A stretch of DNA of 64,000 bases from Streptomyces abikoensis (GTDB taxonomy: Bacteria > Actinomycetota > Actinomycetes > Streptomycetales > Streptomycetaceae), in NCBI RefSeq assembly GCF_014648775.1, contig NZ_BMRT01000008.1, positions 62,001 through 126,000 on the forward strand, given 5' to 3'. The notes under the pieces were generated by a model that saw only the letters and a list, made by a program, of their open reading frames with translations, was not told where the DNA came from and did no database searches. Below are positions 44,508 to 53,860 of the stretch, piece after piece (the first letter of the stretch is position 1; the number at the start of each line of letters is the position of its first letter). Both the position numbers and the translations under genes were made by a program.

Positions 44508-46841
44508 TCAACCGCCGATGGCGCGCAGTGCGGCACCGATCAGCCCGGCCCGCTCGCGCGGGTCGGACACGTGTTCAAGACCGAAGCCCAGCAGGACGGT
44601 GTCCCGGGTGGTGAGGGCCGCGGCACCGCCGACCCGCACCTCCGATCCGTCACCCTGCGTCACCGGTGAGCGGTACTCACCGGCCGCGGCGGTGCGGAAC
44701 TGCGGGAAGGTGTCGGGCGGCAACTCGTCGGAGATCGGGCGGTAGGCCCCGGCGAGCGCCAGCGGGCTCCCGCCGGTACCGAGGGCGGCCGTGGTGCCCG
44801 TGAGCTCTCCGGCGCCGGTGAAGCGCGTGGCCCGGTCGAACGAGGTGCGGGCGCCGGCGCCCAGGTAGTACTGGGCGAAGTCGTCGGTGTCGGCGTCGCC
44901 GACCCGGGACTCGCCGCCCGCCTTGGTGCCCGCGGCGATCAGTTTGCCGCCCTCGTTGACGAAGTCGCGCACGGCGAGGAGGGTCGCGCCGTCGGGGCGG
45001 GCGTCCCCGGAGTTCCACAGGACGGTGTCGTAGTGGCTGAGCACGCCCAGCGCGGGCGGCGCGCCCTGGGTGGCGACGTCCCAGACGGTGGCCTTGCGGC
45101 CGTTGTCGGTGAGGGCCTTGACGTAGTCCGGGGCGTGCCGGGAGGCGCCGCCGGGGCCTTCGTCCGTGACGACGAGGGTGTCGGCGCGCGGGGTGTCGGC
45201 CACGGTGAAGGTGAACGACTCGCTGGTGGTCCCGTGCCCGTCGCGGGTCTGTCCGCTGAACCGGACGCGGACGGTGGAGCCCGCGTGGGCGCCCTGGAGG
45301 GTGGCGCGGTACTGGTCGAAGCGGAGGTTGTCCTCGCCGCCGTAGCGGTCGCCGCCGTCCCATGCCTTGACGGGCACGGTGGTCTCGGGCTCGCCGTCGA
45401 CGCTGTAGTGGGCGCGGATGCCGGTGAGGCTCTTGCGGGCGGTGACGGCGACGGTCTGCTCGCCGTCACGGGCGTGGGACGCGGTGAAGGCGTGCGGGGT
45501 GAGGTCGGGGGCGTCGAGGCCGACCGAGGAGGAGGGGCGGTCGGCGTGGTGCGCGGACTCGGCGACGGAGAGGGCGAAGGGGATGTTCTTGCTGAACTCC
45601 TGCTGGATCAGCTTCTCGTCGTCGGGGAAGTTGAAGGAGGAGCGGCAGTCGGCCGGGTCCCAGCGGTCGTTGGGGTCGACCGCCGAGGCGGTCTCGCAGG
45701 TCGACATCTCCGGGGTGAACATCATGGTGCCGTTGACGTTGGCCGCGTGGCCGTCCGCCTCGCCGTTGGTGGTGTAGAGCTCCGAGGAGACCTGGGGCCG
45801 GTAGCCGGGTATCGCGGACTTCTCGGGGGTGCCGGCGAGCGCCCTGTAGAGGACGTCGTCGGGAGTGGGCGTGGCCACTTGCCAACCGACGCCGTAGAGC
45901 AGGAGTTCGGCGGCGGAGTGGTAGTTGATGGCGTAGGTGAAGCGGTGTTCCTTCTCGAAGGAGTCCAGCGCCTTGGTCTCCGGTTCGGAGGCGGCGGCGG
46001 GCCCGCGGTACGTCCCGGAGGCCGGGCGCGGGGACGAACCCTCGTTGTCGTAGCCCCACTTGTAGGGGAAGTTGCGGTTGAGGTCGACGCCGTCCGCCGG
46101 AGTGATCTTTCCGTCGCCGTCGTTGTCGCGGAGGTTCTTGCGCCACAGCCGGGTGGCCGGGCTCTGGAAGGTGTAGTCGTAGCCGTCGGGGTTGGCGGAG
46201 AGGACGAACCACAGTTCGGTGGAGTCCACGAGCTTCGTGATCCGGTCGTCCTTGCCGTAGCGGTCGAGGTAGTGGTGCATCAGCCGCCGGGTCATCTCCG
46301 GGGTGATCCACTCGCGGGCGTGCTGGTTGGACAGGTAGAGCACGGCGGGCCGGTCGCCGTCGTGGCGCGCGGTGGCGTCCTTGGCGACCTTGAGGGCGAG
46401 GATGTCCTGGCCGCGTACGGTCTTGCCGATGCTGACGACCTTGGTGAGGCCGGGGTGGGTGCGGGCGGTGTCGGTGATCTCCTGCTGGAGGCCGTTCTTC
46501 CCGCTGTACGGGCGGAAGACCCCGTCGCCCGTGGCGCCCAGGCCCTGCCGGCCGCGCACGCGCTTCTCGGTGATGTCGACGCCCTGGCGGCGCAGCTCCC
46601 CGGCCTGTGCGGCGGTGAGGACGACCTCGACGGGCGCCTTCTCGCCGCCGGCCACGCGCCGGCCCAGTTCATGGCCGTCGACGCCGGCCCGGAGGAGGAG
46701 CGGGACCTGCGCGCCGGTGACCCGGGCGGTCCACGCGGTCAGGGTGTCGGCGGCCGGTTGTGCGTACGCCGAGGGTGCCGCCGCGAGGCCGCCCAGCAAC
46801 AGCGAAGCCACCGCGACGATCGGTCTCGTTTTGCGTCTCAT
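44508..46841 (-). CDS. Secreted M14 zinc carboxypeptidase with C-terminal GATase-like domain
   Basis: 777 residues. A signal peptide (residues 1-27, ending AYAQ) and propeptide lead into an M14 domain. Zn ligands are H173/E176 (NQHAREWITPE) and H307 (INYHSAAEL); the catalytic Glu is E377 (FTPEMST). Calcium-like DNDGDGKITPADG and the substrate Arg in LNRNFPYKWG are also present. After a beta-sandwich (about 450-560) comes a class I GATase/ThuA-like fold (TLVVTDEGPGG, SHYDTVLWNSGD, FVNEGGKLIAAGTKAG) with no catalytic Cys. It probably trims extracellular peptides. Confidence 0.9.
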   Translation of the reverse strand: MRRKTRPIVAVASLLLGGLAAAPSAYAQPAADTLTAWTARVTGAQVPLLLRAGVDGHELGRRVAGGEKAPVEVVLTAAQAGELRRQGVDITEKRVRGRQGLGATGDGVFRPYSGKNGLQQEITDTARTHPGLTKVVSIGKTVRGQDILALKVAKDATARHDGDRPAVLYLSNQHAREWITPEMTRRLMHHYLDRYGKDDRITKLVDSTELWFVLSANPDGYDYTFQSPATRLWRKNLRDNDGDGKITPADGVDLNRNFPYKWGYDNEGSSPRPASGTYRGPAAASEPETKALDSFEKEHRFTYAINYHSAAELLLYGVGWQVATPTPDDVLYRALAGTPEKSAIPGYRPQVSSELYTTNGEADGHAANVNGTMMFTPEMSTCETASAVDPNDRWDPADCRSSFNFPDDEKLIQQEFSKNIPFALSVAESAHHADRPSSSVGLDAPDLTPHAFTASHARDGEQTVAVTARKSLTGIRAHYSVDGEPETTVPVKAWDGGDRYGGEDNLRFDQYRATLQGAHAGSTVRVRFSGQTRDGHGTTSESFTFTVADTPRADTLVVTDEGPGGASRHAPDYVKALTDNGRKATVWDVATQGAPPALGVLSHYDTVLWNSGDARPDGATLLAVRDFVNEGGKLIAAGTKAGGESRVGDADTDDFAQYYLGAGARTSFDRATRFTGAGELTGTTAALGTGGSPLALAGAYRPISDELPPDTFPQFRTAAAGEYRSPVTQGDGSEVRVGGAAALTTRDTVLLGFGLEHVSDPRERAGLIGAALRAIGG

Positions 46842-46935
46842 GAGCCCCCCTTGCCGTTGTCTGCCACGTCAGTGCGGACGCCAGGGTTCTAGGGACCTCA
46901 TGGCCATGTCAACGGCGCGTTTTGCGCCGCCCATA

Positions 46936-46969
46936 CGCCGGAGGGGCCGCTCACGCGGCCCCTCCGGCG
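46936..46969 (-). terminator. Terminator downstream of whiA
   Basis: A perfect 15-bp stem (CGCCGGAGGGGCCGC with its complement) and TCAC loop, 11 bp after the whiA stop. Confidence 0.85.
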
Positions 46970-46979
46970 GTTCATCGGC

Positions 46980-47987
46980 TCAGCCGACCATGCCCTCGGC
47001 CATCTCCTCCGACAGGTCCGACAGGTCGGAGAGGTTCGACTCGGTGCCGGGGATGCCCAGGTCCTGGGCGCGCTTGTCGGCCATGGCCAGCAGCCGGCGG
47101 ATCCGGCCGGCGACGGCGTCCTTGGTCAGCGGCGGGTCGGCGAGCGCGCCGAGCTCCTCCAGGGAGGCCTGCTTGTGCTCCATCCGCAGCCGGCCGGCGG
47201 CCGCGAGGTGCTCGGGGACCTCCTCGCCGAGGATCTCCAGCGCCCGCTGCACCCGGGCGCCCGCGGCGACGGCGGCCCGCGCCGAGCGGCGCAGGTTGGC
47301 GTCGTCGAAATTGGCCAGCCGGTTGGCGGTGGCCCGCACCTCGCGGCGCATCCGCCGCTCCTCCCAGGCCAGCACGGACTCATGGGCGCCGAGCCGGGTC
47401 AGCAGCGCGCCGATCGCGTCGCCGTCGCGGACGACGACCCGGTCCACACCGCGCACCTCGCGGGCCTTGGCCGCGATCTGGAGCCGGCGGGCCGCGCCCA
47501 CCAGCGCCAGCGCCGCCTCCGGGCCGGGGCAGGTCACCTCCAGGGAGGAGGACCGGCCGGGCTCGGTGAGGGAGCCATGGGCCAGGAAGGCGCCGCGCCA
47601 GGCGGCCTCGGCGTCACAGGTGGCCCCGGAGACGACCTGCGGGGGCAGCCCGCGGATCGGCCGGCCGCGGCCGTCGACCAGGCCGGTCTGGCGCGCCAGC
47701 TGGTCACCGCCCGCCACCACCCGCACCACGTACCGGCTGCCTCTGCGGAGCCCGCCCGGGGCCATGACCACCAGGTCGGAGGCGTGCCCGAAGATCTCCA
47801 GGATGTCCTTGCGGAGCCGCCGGGCCGCGATCCCGGTGTCCAGCTCCGCCTCGATCACGATGCGCCCGCTGACCAGGTGCAGCCCGCCGGCGAAACGCAG
47901 GACCGCCGAGACCTCTGCTTTCCGGCAGCAGGTCCGGGTGACGGGGAGCCGGGAGATTTCGTCCTTCACCGCTGCCGTCATCGCCAT
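46980..47987 (-). CDS. whiA: Sporulation transcription regulator WhiA
   Basis: 335 residues. The N-terminal LAGLIDADG-homing-endonuclease-like domain (TAAVKDEISRLPVTRTCCRKAEVSAVLRFAGGLHLVSGRI) is followed by a C-terminal sigma-4-like HTH (ASLEELGALADPPLTKDAVAGRIRRLLAMA). With WhiB it switches aerial hyphae into sporulation septation. It overlaps the yvcK end by 10 bp, in the conserved uvrC-rapZ-yvcK-whiA order. The Ser/Leu/Glu tail (SNLSDLSDLSEEMAEG) is a short acidic repeat. Confidence 0.96.
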   Translation of the reverse strand: MAMTAAVKDEISRLPVTRTCCRKAEVSAVLRFAGGLHLVSGRIVIEAELDTGIAARRLRKDILEIFGHASDLVVMAPGGLRRGSRYVVRVVAGGDQLARQTGLVDGRGRPIRGLPPQVVSGATCDAEAAWRGAFLAHGSLTEPGRSSSLEVTCPGPEAALALVGAARRLQIAAKAREVRGVDRVVVRDGDAIGALLTRLGAHESVLAWEERRMRREVRATANRLANFDDANLRRSARAAVAAGARVQRALEILGEEVPEHLAAAGRLRMEHKQASLEELGALADPPLTKDAVAGRIRRLLAMADKRAQDLGIPGTESNLSDLSDLSEEMAEGMVG

Positions 47988-49030
47988 GGGCCGATCCTTC
48001 CATGCATCCGAAAAATACGGTCGTACGCGGCGGCCAACAGCTCCGGGTCGTGCGTCGGGGAGCCGTCGGGCGAGGCGACCGGCGCCAGCTCGACCGTGGC
48101 CCCGAGCCGCTTGGCGGCGTCCTCGAGGCTGTCCCGGTCGGGCACGGCGGCCTCGTCGGCCAGCACCACGTCCAGGGCGAGTTTAGGGGCGTGTCGGGCC
48201 AAAACCTCCAAATGACGCTGCGGGGAGAAGCCATCGGTTTCCCCGGGTTGCGGGGCGAGGTTCAGCGAGAGCACCCGGCGGGCCTTGGTCTCCTGGAGCG
48301 CCTCCAGCAGCTCGGGCACCAGCAGGTGGGGGATGACGGAGGAGAACCAGGAGCCCGGGCCGAGCACCACCCAGTCCGCGTCCAGCACGGCCGCCACGGC
48401 CTCGGGCACCGCCGGCGGGTCCTCCGGGACGACGTGCACGGACTGCACCTCGCCCGGGGTGAGCGCCACGGTGGCCTGGCCGCACACGGTGGTGATGTCG
48501 TCGGGGGCGGCCGGATCGTGGCCCTTGACCAGCGCCTGGAGCTCCAGCGGGACCGCCGACATCGGCAGCACCCGGCCGTGGGCGCCCAGCAGCTTGCCGA
48601 CCAGGTCCAGCGCCTGGACGTGGTCGCCCAGCTGCTCCCAGAGGGCGACGATCAGCAGATTGCCCACGGCGTGGCCGTGGAGCTCGCCCCGGCTCTCGAA
48701 GCGGTGCTTGACCACCCGGGCCCAGGTCTGCCCCCAGTCGTCGTCGCCGCAGAGCGCCGCGAGGGCCTTGCGGAGATCGCCGGGGGGCAGCACGCCCAGC
48801 TCGTCACGGAGCCGGCCGCTGGAGCCGCCGTCGTCGGCGACGGTGACGACGGCGGTCAGATCGCCGGTGATCCGGCGCAGCGCGGCGAGGGAGGCCGACA
48901 GGCCGTGGCCGCCGCCGAGGGCGACGACCTTGGGCTGGGCGCCCCGGTAGGCACGGCGCTCGGCCCGGCCGCTCGCGCGGCCGGGCACCAGCTTGCGGAC
49001 GCGACGCATCCGGAAGGTCCGGCCGGTCAC
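47978..49030 (-). CDS. yvcK: Gluconeogenesis factor YvcK/CofD-like protein
   Basis: 350 residues of the YvcK/CofD family that binds UDP-sugars and controls carbon and envelope metabolism. A basic N-terminus precedes VVALGGGHGLSASLAALRRI (nucleotide-binding) and VVTVADDGGSSGRLRDELGVLPPGDLRKALAAL. Then come HAVGNLLIVALWE, VVLGPGSWFSSVIPHLLVP and LNLAPQPGETDGFS. GTG 49030 overlaps the rapZ stop by four bases (GTGA). An ATG seven codons downstream is possible. Confidence 0.93.
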   Translation of the reverse strand: MTGRTFRMRRVRKLVPGRASGRAERRAYRGAQPKVVALGGGHGLSASLAALRRITGDLTAVVTVADDGGSSGRLRDELGVLPPGDLRKALAALCGDDDWGQTWARVVKHRFESRGELHGHAVGNLLIVALWEQLGDHVQALDLVGKLLGAHGRVLPMSAVPLELQALVKGHDPAAPDDITTVCGQATVALTPGEVQSVHVVPEDPPAVPEAVAAVLDADWVVLGPGSWFSSVIPHLLVPELLEALQETKARRVLSLNLAPQPGETDGFSPQRHLEVLARHAPKLALDVVLADEAAVPDRDSLEDAAKRLGATVELAPVASPDGSPTHDPELLAAAYDRIFRMHGRIGPWR

Positions 49031-49959
49031 TCGCGCCCCATGTCCCGGTGGACGACGACGGTCTCGACACCCTCCGAGACGAGACGATGGGCGAGCTTCT
49101 CGGACATGGCGACGGAGCGGTGCTTGCCGCCGGTGCAGCCGACCGCGATCGTCACATAGCGCTTGCCCTCGCGGCGGTAGCCGGCGGCGATGAGCTGGAG
49201 GAGCTCGGTGTAGCGGTCGAGGAACTCCTTGGCGCCGGGCTGGTTGAAGACGTAGCCGGACACCTCCTCGTTGAGGCCGGTGAAGGGGCGCAGCTCGGGC
49301 ACCCAGTGGGGGTTGGGGAGGAAGCGGCAGTCGACGACGAGGTCGGCGTCGACGGGCAGGCCGTACTTGTAGCCGAAGGACATGACGGTGGCCCGCAGCT
49401 CCGGCTCCTCCTCGCCGGCGAACTGGGCGTCCAGCTTGGCGCGCAGCTCGTGGACGTTGAGGCTGGAGGTGTCGATGACGAGGTCGGCGTCGCCGCGCAG
49501 CTCGCGCAGCAGGTCGCGCTCGGCGGCGATGCCGTCGACGATGCGGCCCGAGCCCTGGAGGGGGTGCGGGCGGCGCACGGACTCGAAGCGGCGCACCAGG
49601 GCGTCGTCGGACGCCTCCAGGAAGATCACCCGGCGCTTGACCTTCTTGGCCTCCAGGTCGGCGAGCGATTCGCGGAGGTTGTCGAAGAAGCGCCGGCCGC
49701 GGACGTCCACGACGACGGCGATGCGGGCCACATTGCCCTGGGAGCGGGCGCCGAGGTCCACCATGGTGGGGATCAGGGCGGGCGGCAGGTTGTCCACGAC
49801 GAACCAGCCGAGGTCCTCCAGACACTTGGCGGCGGTGCTGCGGCCCGCCCCCGACATGCCGGAAATGATGACCAGCTCGGGGATGCCCGCCGTCTCGCCG
49901 GTCGCGTCCACCGTCGTGCCCGTACTCACCTGTGCTCCGTCCCGGTCGGTCACGTTCAT
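49027..49959 (-). CDS. rapZ: RNase adapter RapZ (P-loop nucleotide-binding protein)
   Basis: 310 residues. Walker A is GMSGAGRSTAAKCLEDLGW, then FVVDNLPPALIPTMVDL, RRVIFLEASDDALVRRFESVRRPHPL and the C-terminal SFGYKYGLPVDADLVVDCRFLPNPHWVPELRPFTG plus GCTGGKHRSVAMSEKLA. In E. coli RapZ steers RNase E and GlcN6P synthesis; actinobacterial members bind nucleotides and act in unknown ways. Clustered with yvcK and whiA. Confidence 0.93.
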   Translation of the reverse strand: MNVTDRDGAQVSTGTTVDATGETAGIPELVIISGMSGAGRSTAAKCLEDLGWFVVDNLPPALIPTMVDLGARSQGNVARIAVVVDVRGRRFFDNLRESLADLEAKKVKRRVIFLEASDDALVRRFESVRRPHPLQGSGRIVDGIAAERDLLRELRGDADLVIDTSSLNVHELRAKLDAQFAGEEEPELRATVMSFGYKYGLPVDADLVVDCRFLPNPHWVPELRPFTGLNEEVSGYVFNQPGAKEFLDRYTELLQLIAAGYRREGKRYVTIAVGCTGGKHRSVAMSEKLAHRLVSEGVETVVVHRDMGRE

Positions 49960-50101
49960 TCTGTCTTCCCCCGTTCTGCCGACGGCGCCACCGGCGTCGT
50001 CTTCCCTTCCATACTGAGGCCTTCCCGGGCGTGCGGCCCGGACGACGGACCGCGCCGGTCCGGGCGCGCTCCGCCGGGTCCGTCCTGTGCGGTCAGGTCC
50101 A

Positions 50102-52087
50102 TCATTCCTCCGCGTCGTCCATGATCTCGCCCGTGGCCGTGTTGACGGCCGGGGCGGGTGGTGCCGTCGCGGCCAGCGCCGCGGCGACGGTCTCGGCCGT
50201 CTTGCGGCCGATGCCGGGCGCCGCGCAGATCTCCTCGACCGTCGCGGCGCGCAGCCGCTTGACCGAGCCGAAGTGCTTGAGCAGCGCCTGTTTGCGGGTC
50301 TCGCCCAGGCCGGGGACCGTATCCAGCGGTCCGGCCTTCATGCTTCTGGAGCGCTTGCCGCGCTGGTAGGCGATCGCGAAGCGGTGGGCCTCGTCGCGCA
50401 CGCGCTGCAGGAGGTAGAGGCCCTCGCTGGTGCGGGGCAGGACGACCGGGTCGTCCTCGCCGGGCAGCCAGACCTCCTCCAGCCGCTTGGCGAGACCGCA
50501 CACGGCCACGTCGGTGACCCCGAGCTCGTCCAGCGCCCGCTGGGCGGCGGCCACCTGCGGCTGCCCGCCGTCGACCACGACGAGCTGCGGCGGGTAGGCG
50601 AAGCGCTTGGGCCGGTCGCCGTTCTCGGCGGGGACCTCGCCGCCGGGCTCGTCGCCCGGGGCCTCCTCGGCCCACTCCCCCGTCTTCAGGCTCTCCCGCA
50701 GATAGCGGCGGAAGCGGCGGCTCACGACCTCGTGCATCGAGCGGACGTCGTCCTGGCCCTCGAAGCCCTTGATCTGGAAGCGGCGGTACTCGCTCTTGCG
50801 GGCCAGGCCGTCCTCGAAGACGACCATGGACGCCACGACGTCCTGTCCCTGGAGGTGGGAGATGTCGAAGCACTCGATGCGCAGCGGCGCCGAGTCCAGA
50901 CCGAGGGCCTCGGTGATCTCCTCCAGGGCCCGGGAGCGGGTGGTGAGGTCGGAGGCGCGCTTGGTCTTGTGCAGCGCGAGCGCCTGCTGGGCGTTGCGCT
51001 GGACGGTGGCCATCAGGTCCTTCTTGTCGCCGCGCTGGGGGATGCGCAGGTCCACGCGGGAGCCGCGGCGGCCGGTCAGCCACTGGGCGACGGGCTCCAC
51101 CGGATCCGGCAGGGCGGGGACGAGGACCTCCTTGGGGACGGCGTCGCCGCTCTCCTCGCCGTAGAGCTGCTGGAGGGCGTGCTCGACGAGGCCCGCCGTG
51201 TCGACGGCCTCGACCTTGTCGGTGACCCAGCCGCGCTGGCCGCGCACCCGGCCGCCGCGCACATGGAAGATCTGCACGGCCGCTTCGAGCTCGTCCTCGG
51301 CGACCGCGATCAGGTCGGCGTCGGTGGCGTCGGCCAGGACGACGGCGTTCTTCTCCAGGGCGCGGCGGAGCGCCTCTATGTCGTCCCGCAGCCGGGCGGC
51401 CTTCTCGTACTCCATCTCCTCGGCGGCATCATGCATCCGCTGTTCCAAACGGCGGATGTACGCGCCGGTACGCCCGGCCATGAAGTCGCAGAATTCTTCG
51501 GCCAGTTCGCGGTGCTCCTCGGGGGTGACGCGGCCGACGCAGGGGGCGGAGCACTTGCCGATGTAGCCGAGGAGGCAGGGGCGGCCGATCTGGTGGGAGC
51601 GCTTGAACACCCCGGCGGAGCACGTGCGCACGGGGAAGACGCGCAGCATCAGGTCGACGGTCTCCCGGATGGCCCAGGCGTGGGCGTAGGGGCCGAAGTA
51701 GCGCACGCCCTTCTTCTTGGGGCCGCGCATGACCTGGACGCGGGGGAACTCCTCGTTGAGCGTGACCGCGAGGGAGGGGTAGCTCTTGTCGTCCCGGTAC
51801 TTCACGTTGAAGCGGGGGTCGTACTCCTTGATCCAGGAGTACTCCAGCTGGAGCGCCTCGACCTCGGTGGAGACCACCGTCCACTCCACGGAGGCGGCCG
51901 TGGTGACCATGGTGCGGGTGCGCGGGTGGAGTCCGGCGAGGTCCTGGAAGTACGACGAGAGCCGCTGGCGGAGGCTCTTCGCCTTCCCGACGTAGATCAC
52001 CCGGCCGTGCTCGTCGCGGAACTTGTACACCCCCGGCGAGTCGGGGATCTGTCCCGGCTTGGGTCGGTAGCTGCTGGGGTCGGCCAT
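50102..52087 (-). CDS. uvrC: Excinuclease ABC subunit UvrC
   Basis: 661 residues, the dual-incision nuclease of nucleotide excision repair. The GIY-YIG domain is GVYKFRDEHGRVIYVGKAKSLRQRL. A Cys cluster follows (CLLGYIGKCSAPC), then the UVR motif EMEYEKAARLRDDIEALRRAL. The RNase H-like half has ECFDISHLQGQDVVASMVVFEDG, and the tandem HhH is VPGLGETRKQALLKHFGS and APGIGRKTAETVAAAL. Heads the uvrC-rapZ-yvcK-whiA cluster, 142 bp upstream of rapZ. Confidence 0.96.
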   Translation of the reverse strand: MADPSSYRPKPGQIPDSPGVYKFRDEHGRVIYVGKAKSLRQRLSSYFQDLAGLHPRTRTMVTTAASVEWTVVSTEVEALQLEYSWIKEYDPRFNVKYRDDKSYPSLAVTLNEEFPRVQVMRGPKKKGVRYFGPYAHAWAIRETVDLMLRVFPVRTCSAGVFKRSHQIGRPCLLGYIGKCSAPCVGRVTPEEHRELAEEFCDFMAGRTGAYIRRLEQRMHDAAEEMEYEKAARLRDDIEALRRALEKNAVVLADATDADLIAVAEDELEAAVQIFHVRGGRVRGQRGWVTDKVEAVDTAGLVEHALQQLYGEESGDAVPKEVLVPALPDPVEPVAQWLTGRRGSRVDLRIPQRGDKKDLMATVQRNAQQALALHKTKRASDLTTRSRALEEITEALGLDSAPLRIECFDISHLQGQDVVASMVVFEDGLARKSEYRRFQIKGFEGQDDVRSMHEVVSRRFRRYLRESLKTGEWAEEAPGDEPGGEVPAENGDRPKRFAYPPQLVVVDGGQPQVAAAQRALDELGVTDVAVCGLAKRLEEVWLPGEDDPVVLPRTSEGLYLLQRVRDEAHRFAIAYQRGKRSRSMKAGPLDTVPGLGETRKQALLKHFGSVKRLRAATVEEICAAPGIGRKTAETVAAALAATAPPAPAVNTATGEIMDDAEE

Positions 52088-52154
52088 GTCACACACCCTA
52101 CTTGCGGGCACTGACAACTCCACCGTCCGGCGGCGGCCCGGGAACGGGCACGAC

Positions 52155-52188
52155 TCCGGCCCCGGCGGTGGTGGCCGCCGGGGCCGGA
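52155..52188 (-). terminator. Terminator downstream of the membrane-anchored secreted protein
   Basis: A perfect 14-bp stem TCCGGCCCCGGCGG / CCGCCGGGGCCGGA with a six-base loop, 36 bp after the stop at 52224 and ahead of uvrC. Confidence 0.8.
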
Positions 52189-52223
52189 GCGGAAGCGGGG
52201 GACGGACCCCGTGGGGGGTGCCG

Positions 52224-53117
52224 TCAGCGGCGCCGCAGCCTGTGCCTGCGCACCGCCACGGCTCCCAGCCCGAGGGCCAGGGCCGCCGCCCCGCCGGCCG
52301 TCGCGGCGGGGGCCGCGATCGGGAAGCCGCCGTCACCTTCCGGTGCCGCGGTCACCGACCGGTCCGCATCGGTCCCCGGTGCGACGGACGCCGCGTCGCC
52401 GTTCGCGTCGTAACCGCCGGCCACGCCCTTCCTGTCGTAGGCCGAGCCCGGCAGCTTGGCGCCGTAGGCCTTGCGCACCCGGTCCCGGTAGGCGCCGACC
52501 GTGGTGCCCTGCTCGCCGACCGCCCGCACGGCGTCCTCGTCGAGCGGCAGGACGCGGTCGCCGCGCTGGACGTACCAGGCGTTGATCTGCGGCTCGCGGA
52601 AGACCGTGCCGCCGCTGAGCTTGCGGGCGCCGGCGGCCGCGTAGCGGGTCTCGTCGTCGCCGGTGGCGATGTTGACGACGCTCCAGGTGTTCCCGGTGCG
52701 CGCGGTCCACACCGACGCCTTCTGCCCGTCGGCCGAGACGGCGGTGCTGGCGAGGAAGTCCAGCCGCGCGATCGGGGCGCCTTCCTTGCCCGCCACGAAC
52801 TCCGGGTCGAGCGTGTAGACGGGGACGGTCGCCCCGTCGATCCTCGGACGCGCGTCCGTCTTCGCGAGCCGGCCGGTCTTCGCGGGCGCGCCGTCCCGGT
52901 TCGCGCCGTCCCGGGCGAAGAAGCGGGAGAGCGTGGCCAGGGTGCCGGGCGCGGCGGCCGCGTCGTGGGCCTCGGCGACCCCGGCGGCCGACGGCGGCGC
53001 GGGGACGGCCGGGGGCGGCGCGGCGTGGGCGAGCGGGGCGAGGCCCAGCAGCGCGGCGGTCAGGGCGCCGGCGGCGGCCACGCGGGCGGCGTTCCTCGAT
53101 GTGTACCGGTCGGTCAT
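52224..53117 (-). CDS. Secreted, C-terminally membrane-anchored protein of unknown function
   Basis: 297 residues. It has a signal peptide (ARVAAAGALTAALLGLAPLAHA), an extracellular part of about 230 residues without Cys (contains PVYTLDPEFVAGKEGAPIARLDFLASTAVSADG and WSVVNIATGDDETRYAA), and a C-terminal hydrophobic helix with basic tail (AATAGGAAALALGLGAVAVRRHRLRRR). No LPXTG-like motif, so it should sit in the membrane facing out. It begins only five bp after the papain-like protease stop, so the two are one transcript. The pairing suggests substrate, inhibitor or anchor of the protease; unproven. Confidence 0.75.
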   Translation of the reverse strand: MTDRYTSRNAARVAAAGALTAALLGLAPLAHAAPPPAVPAPPSAAGVAEAHDAAAAPGTLATLSRFFARDGANRDGAPAKTGRLAKTDARPRIDGATVPVYTLDPEFVAGKEGAPIARLDFLASTAVSADGQKASVWTARTGNTWSVVNIATGDDETRYAAAGARKLSGGTVFREPQINAWYVQRGDRVLPLDEDAVRAVGEQGTTVGAYRDRVRKAYGAKLPGSAYDRKGVAGGYDANGDAASVAPGTDADRSVTAAPEGDGGFPIAAPAATAGGAAALALGLGAVAVRRHRLRRR

Positions 53118-53122
53118 GGCCC

Positions 53123-53746
53123 TCACGCCCCGATCCCGTAGAGCGAATGGGTCCAGGAGAACTGGTTGTTGTTCACGTACCAGTTGTGCGACGCCCAGTT
53201 GTAGCGGTTGCTGGAGGGCCAGGGGTCGCCCCAGTAGACCATGCTGTTCGCGTCGTCGTACCCGTAGATGACGTGCATGTGGCCGCCGCCGGACTGCCAC
53301 TGGATGCGGGTCTCGACCGGACGGCCCGCGTCGATCTCGGACTTGACGGTCGGGTAGCGCAGCCAGCCGTTGACGTACCGGCCCTCGTTGATGCCCGCCC
53401 AGTCGAGGGCGTTCTGCACATTGCCCAGCGTGGCCTGGTTGTTGGGGCACGTGGAGCCCTGGGCGCGGTTGAAGGCGGCGTTGCAGAACTGGTTCTGGCT
53501 GTAGTTGCGGCCGAACCAGGTGGCGATGGTGTTGCCGGAGGCGGCCCAGCACCAGTTGGTCTTCTGCTGGGCCTGCATGCCGATGTTCAGTCTGTTCGTC
53601 GCCCGCAGCGCGTGCTGTTCACCGGTCGCCGCGCTCGCCGTGGTGGGGACGGCGAACAGGACGGCGGCGAACAAGGCCGTCAGGGACAGCCGTCTGCCGC
53701 GTATGCGGGGCTTTTCTATGGTTGCCGATGCCGAAGCACGGGACAT
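53123..53746 (-). CDS. Secreted papain-like cysteine protease (C39/C70-like)
   Basis: 207 residues: signal peptide (LSLTALFAAVLFAVPTTASAA, cleaved near residue 40), then a papain-fold domain. The catalytic Cys is C66 in TNWCWAASG, His is H156 or H158 in GGGHMHVIYGYDD, and Asp is D174 in VYWGDPWP. C88 and C100 may form a disulfide. The region is rich in Asn/Trp/Tyr, unlike typical bacteriocin-processing C39 domains, and matches the papain-like protease family seen in secreted actinobacterial proteins. A GGGAGGAA ribosome site supports ATG 53746. Divergent from the HTH regulator. Confidence 0.85.
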   Translation of the reverse strand: MSRASASATIEKPRIRGRRLSLTALFAAVLFAVPTTASAATGEQHALRATNRLNIGMQAQQKTNWCWAASGNTIATWFGRNYSQNQFCNAAFNRAQGSTCPNNQATLGNVQNALDWAGINEGRYVNGWLRYPTVKSEIDAGRPVETRIQWQSGGGHMHVIYGYDDANSMVYWGDPWPSSNRYNWASHNWYVNNNQFSWTHSLYGIGA

Positions 53747-53860
53747 TTCGCGTTCCTCCCGTGGGGTGGGGGGTGCTGATGGAGGAGCGCGTCCGGACGC
53801 GTGTGAGGAGCATCGGGTGTTGTCGGGGGCTGGTCAACCGGCTTCAATACGGCCTGAGGC

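Noticed and set aside
52224..53552. A 442-residue reading of the membrane-anchored protein extending over the protease gene
   Set aside because: The extension is a frame-shifted shadow of the papain-like gene; a clean signal peptide starts at Met 53117.
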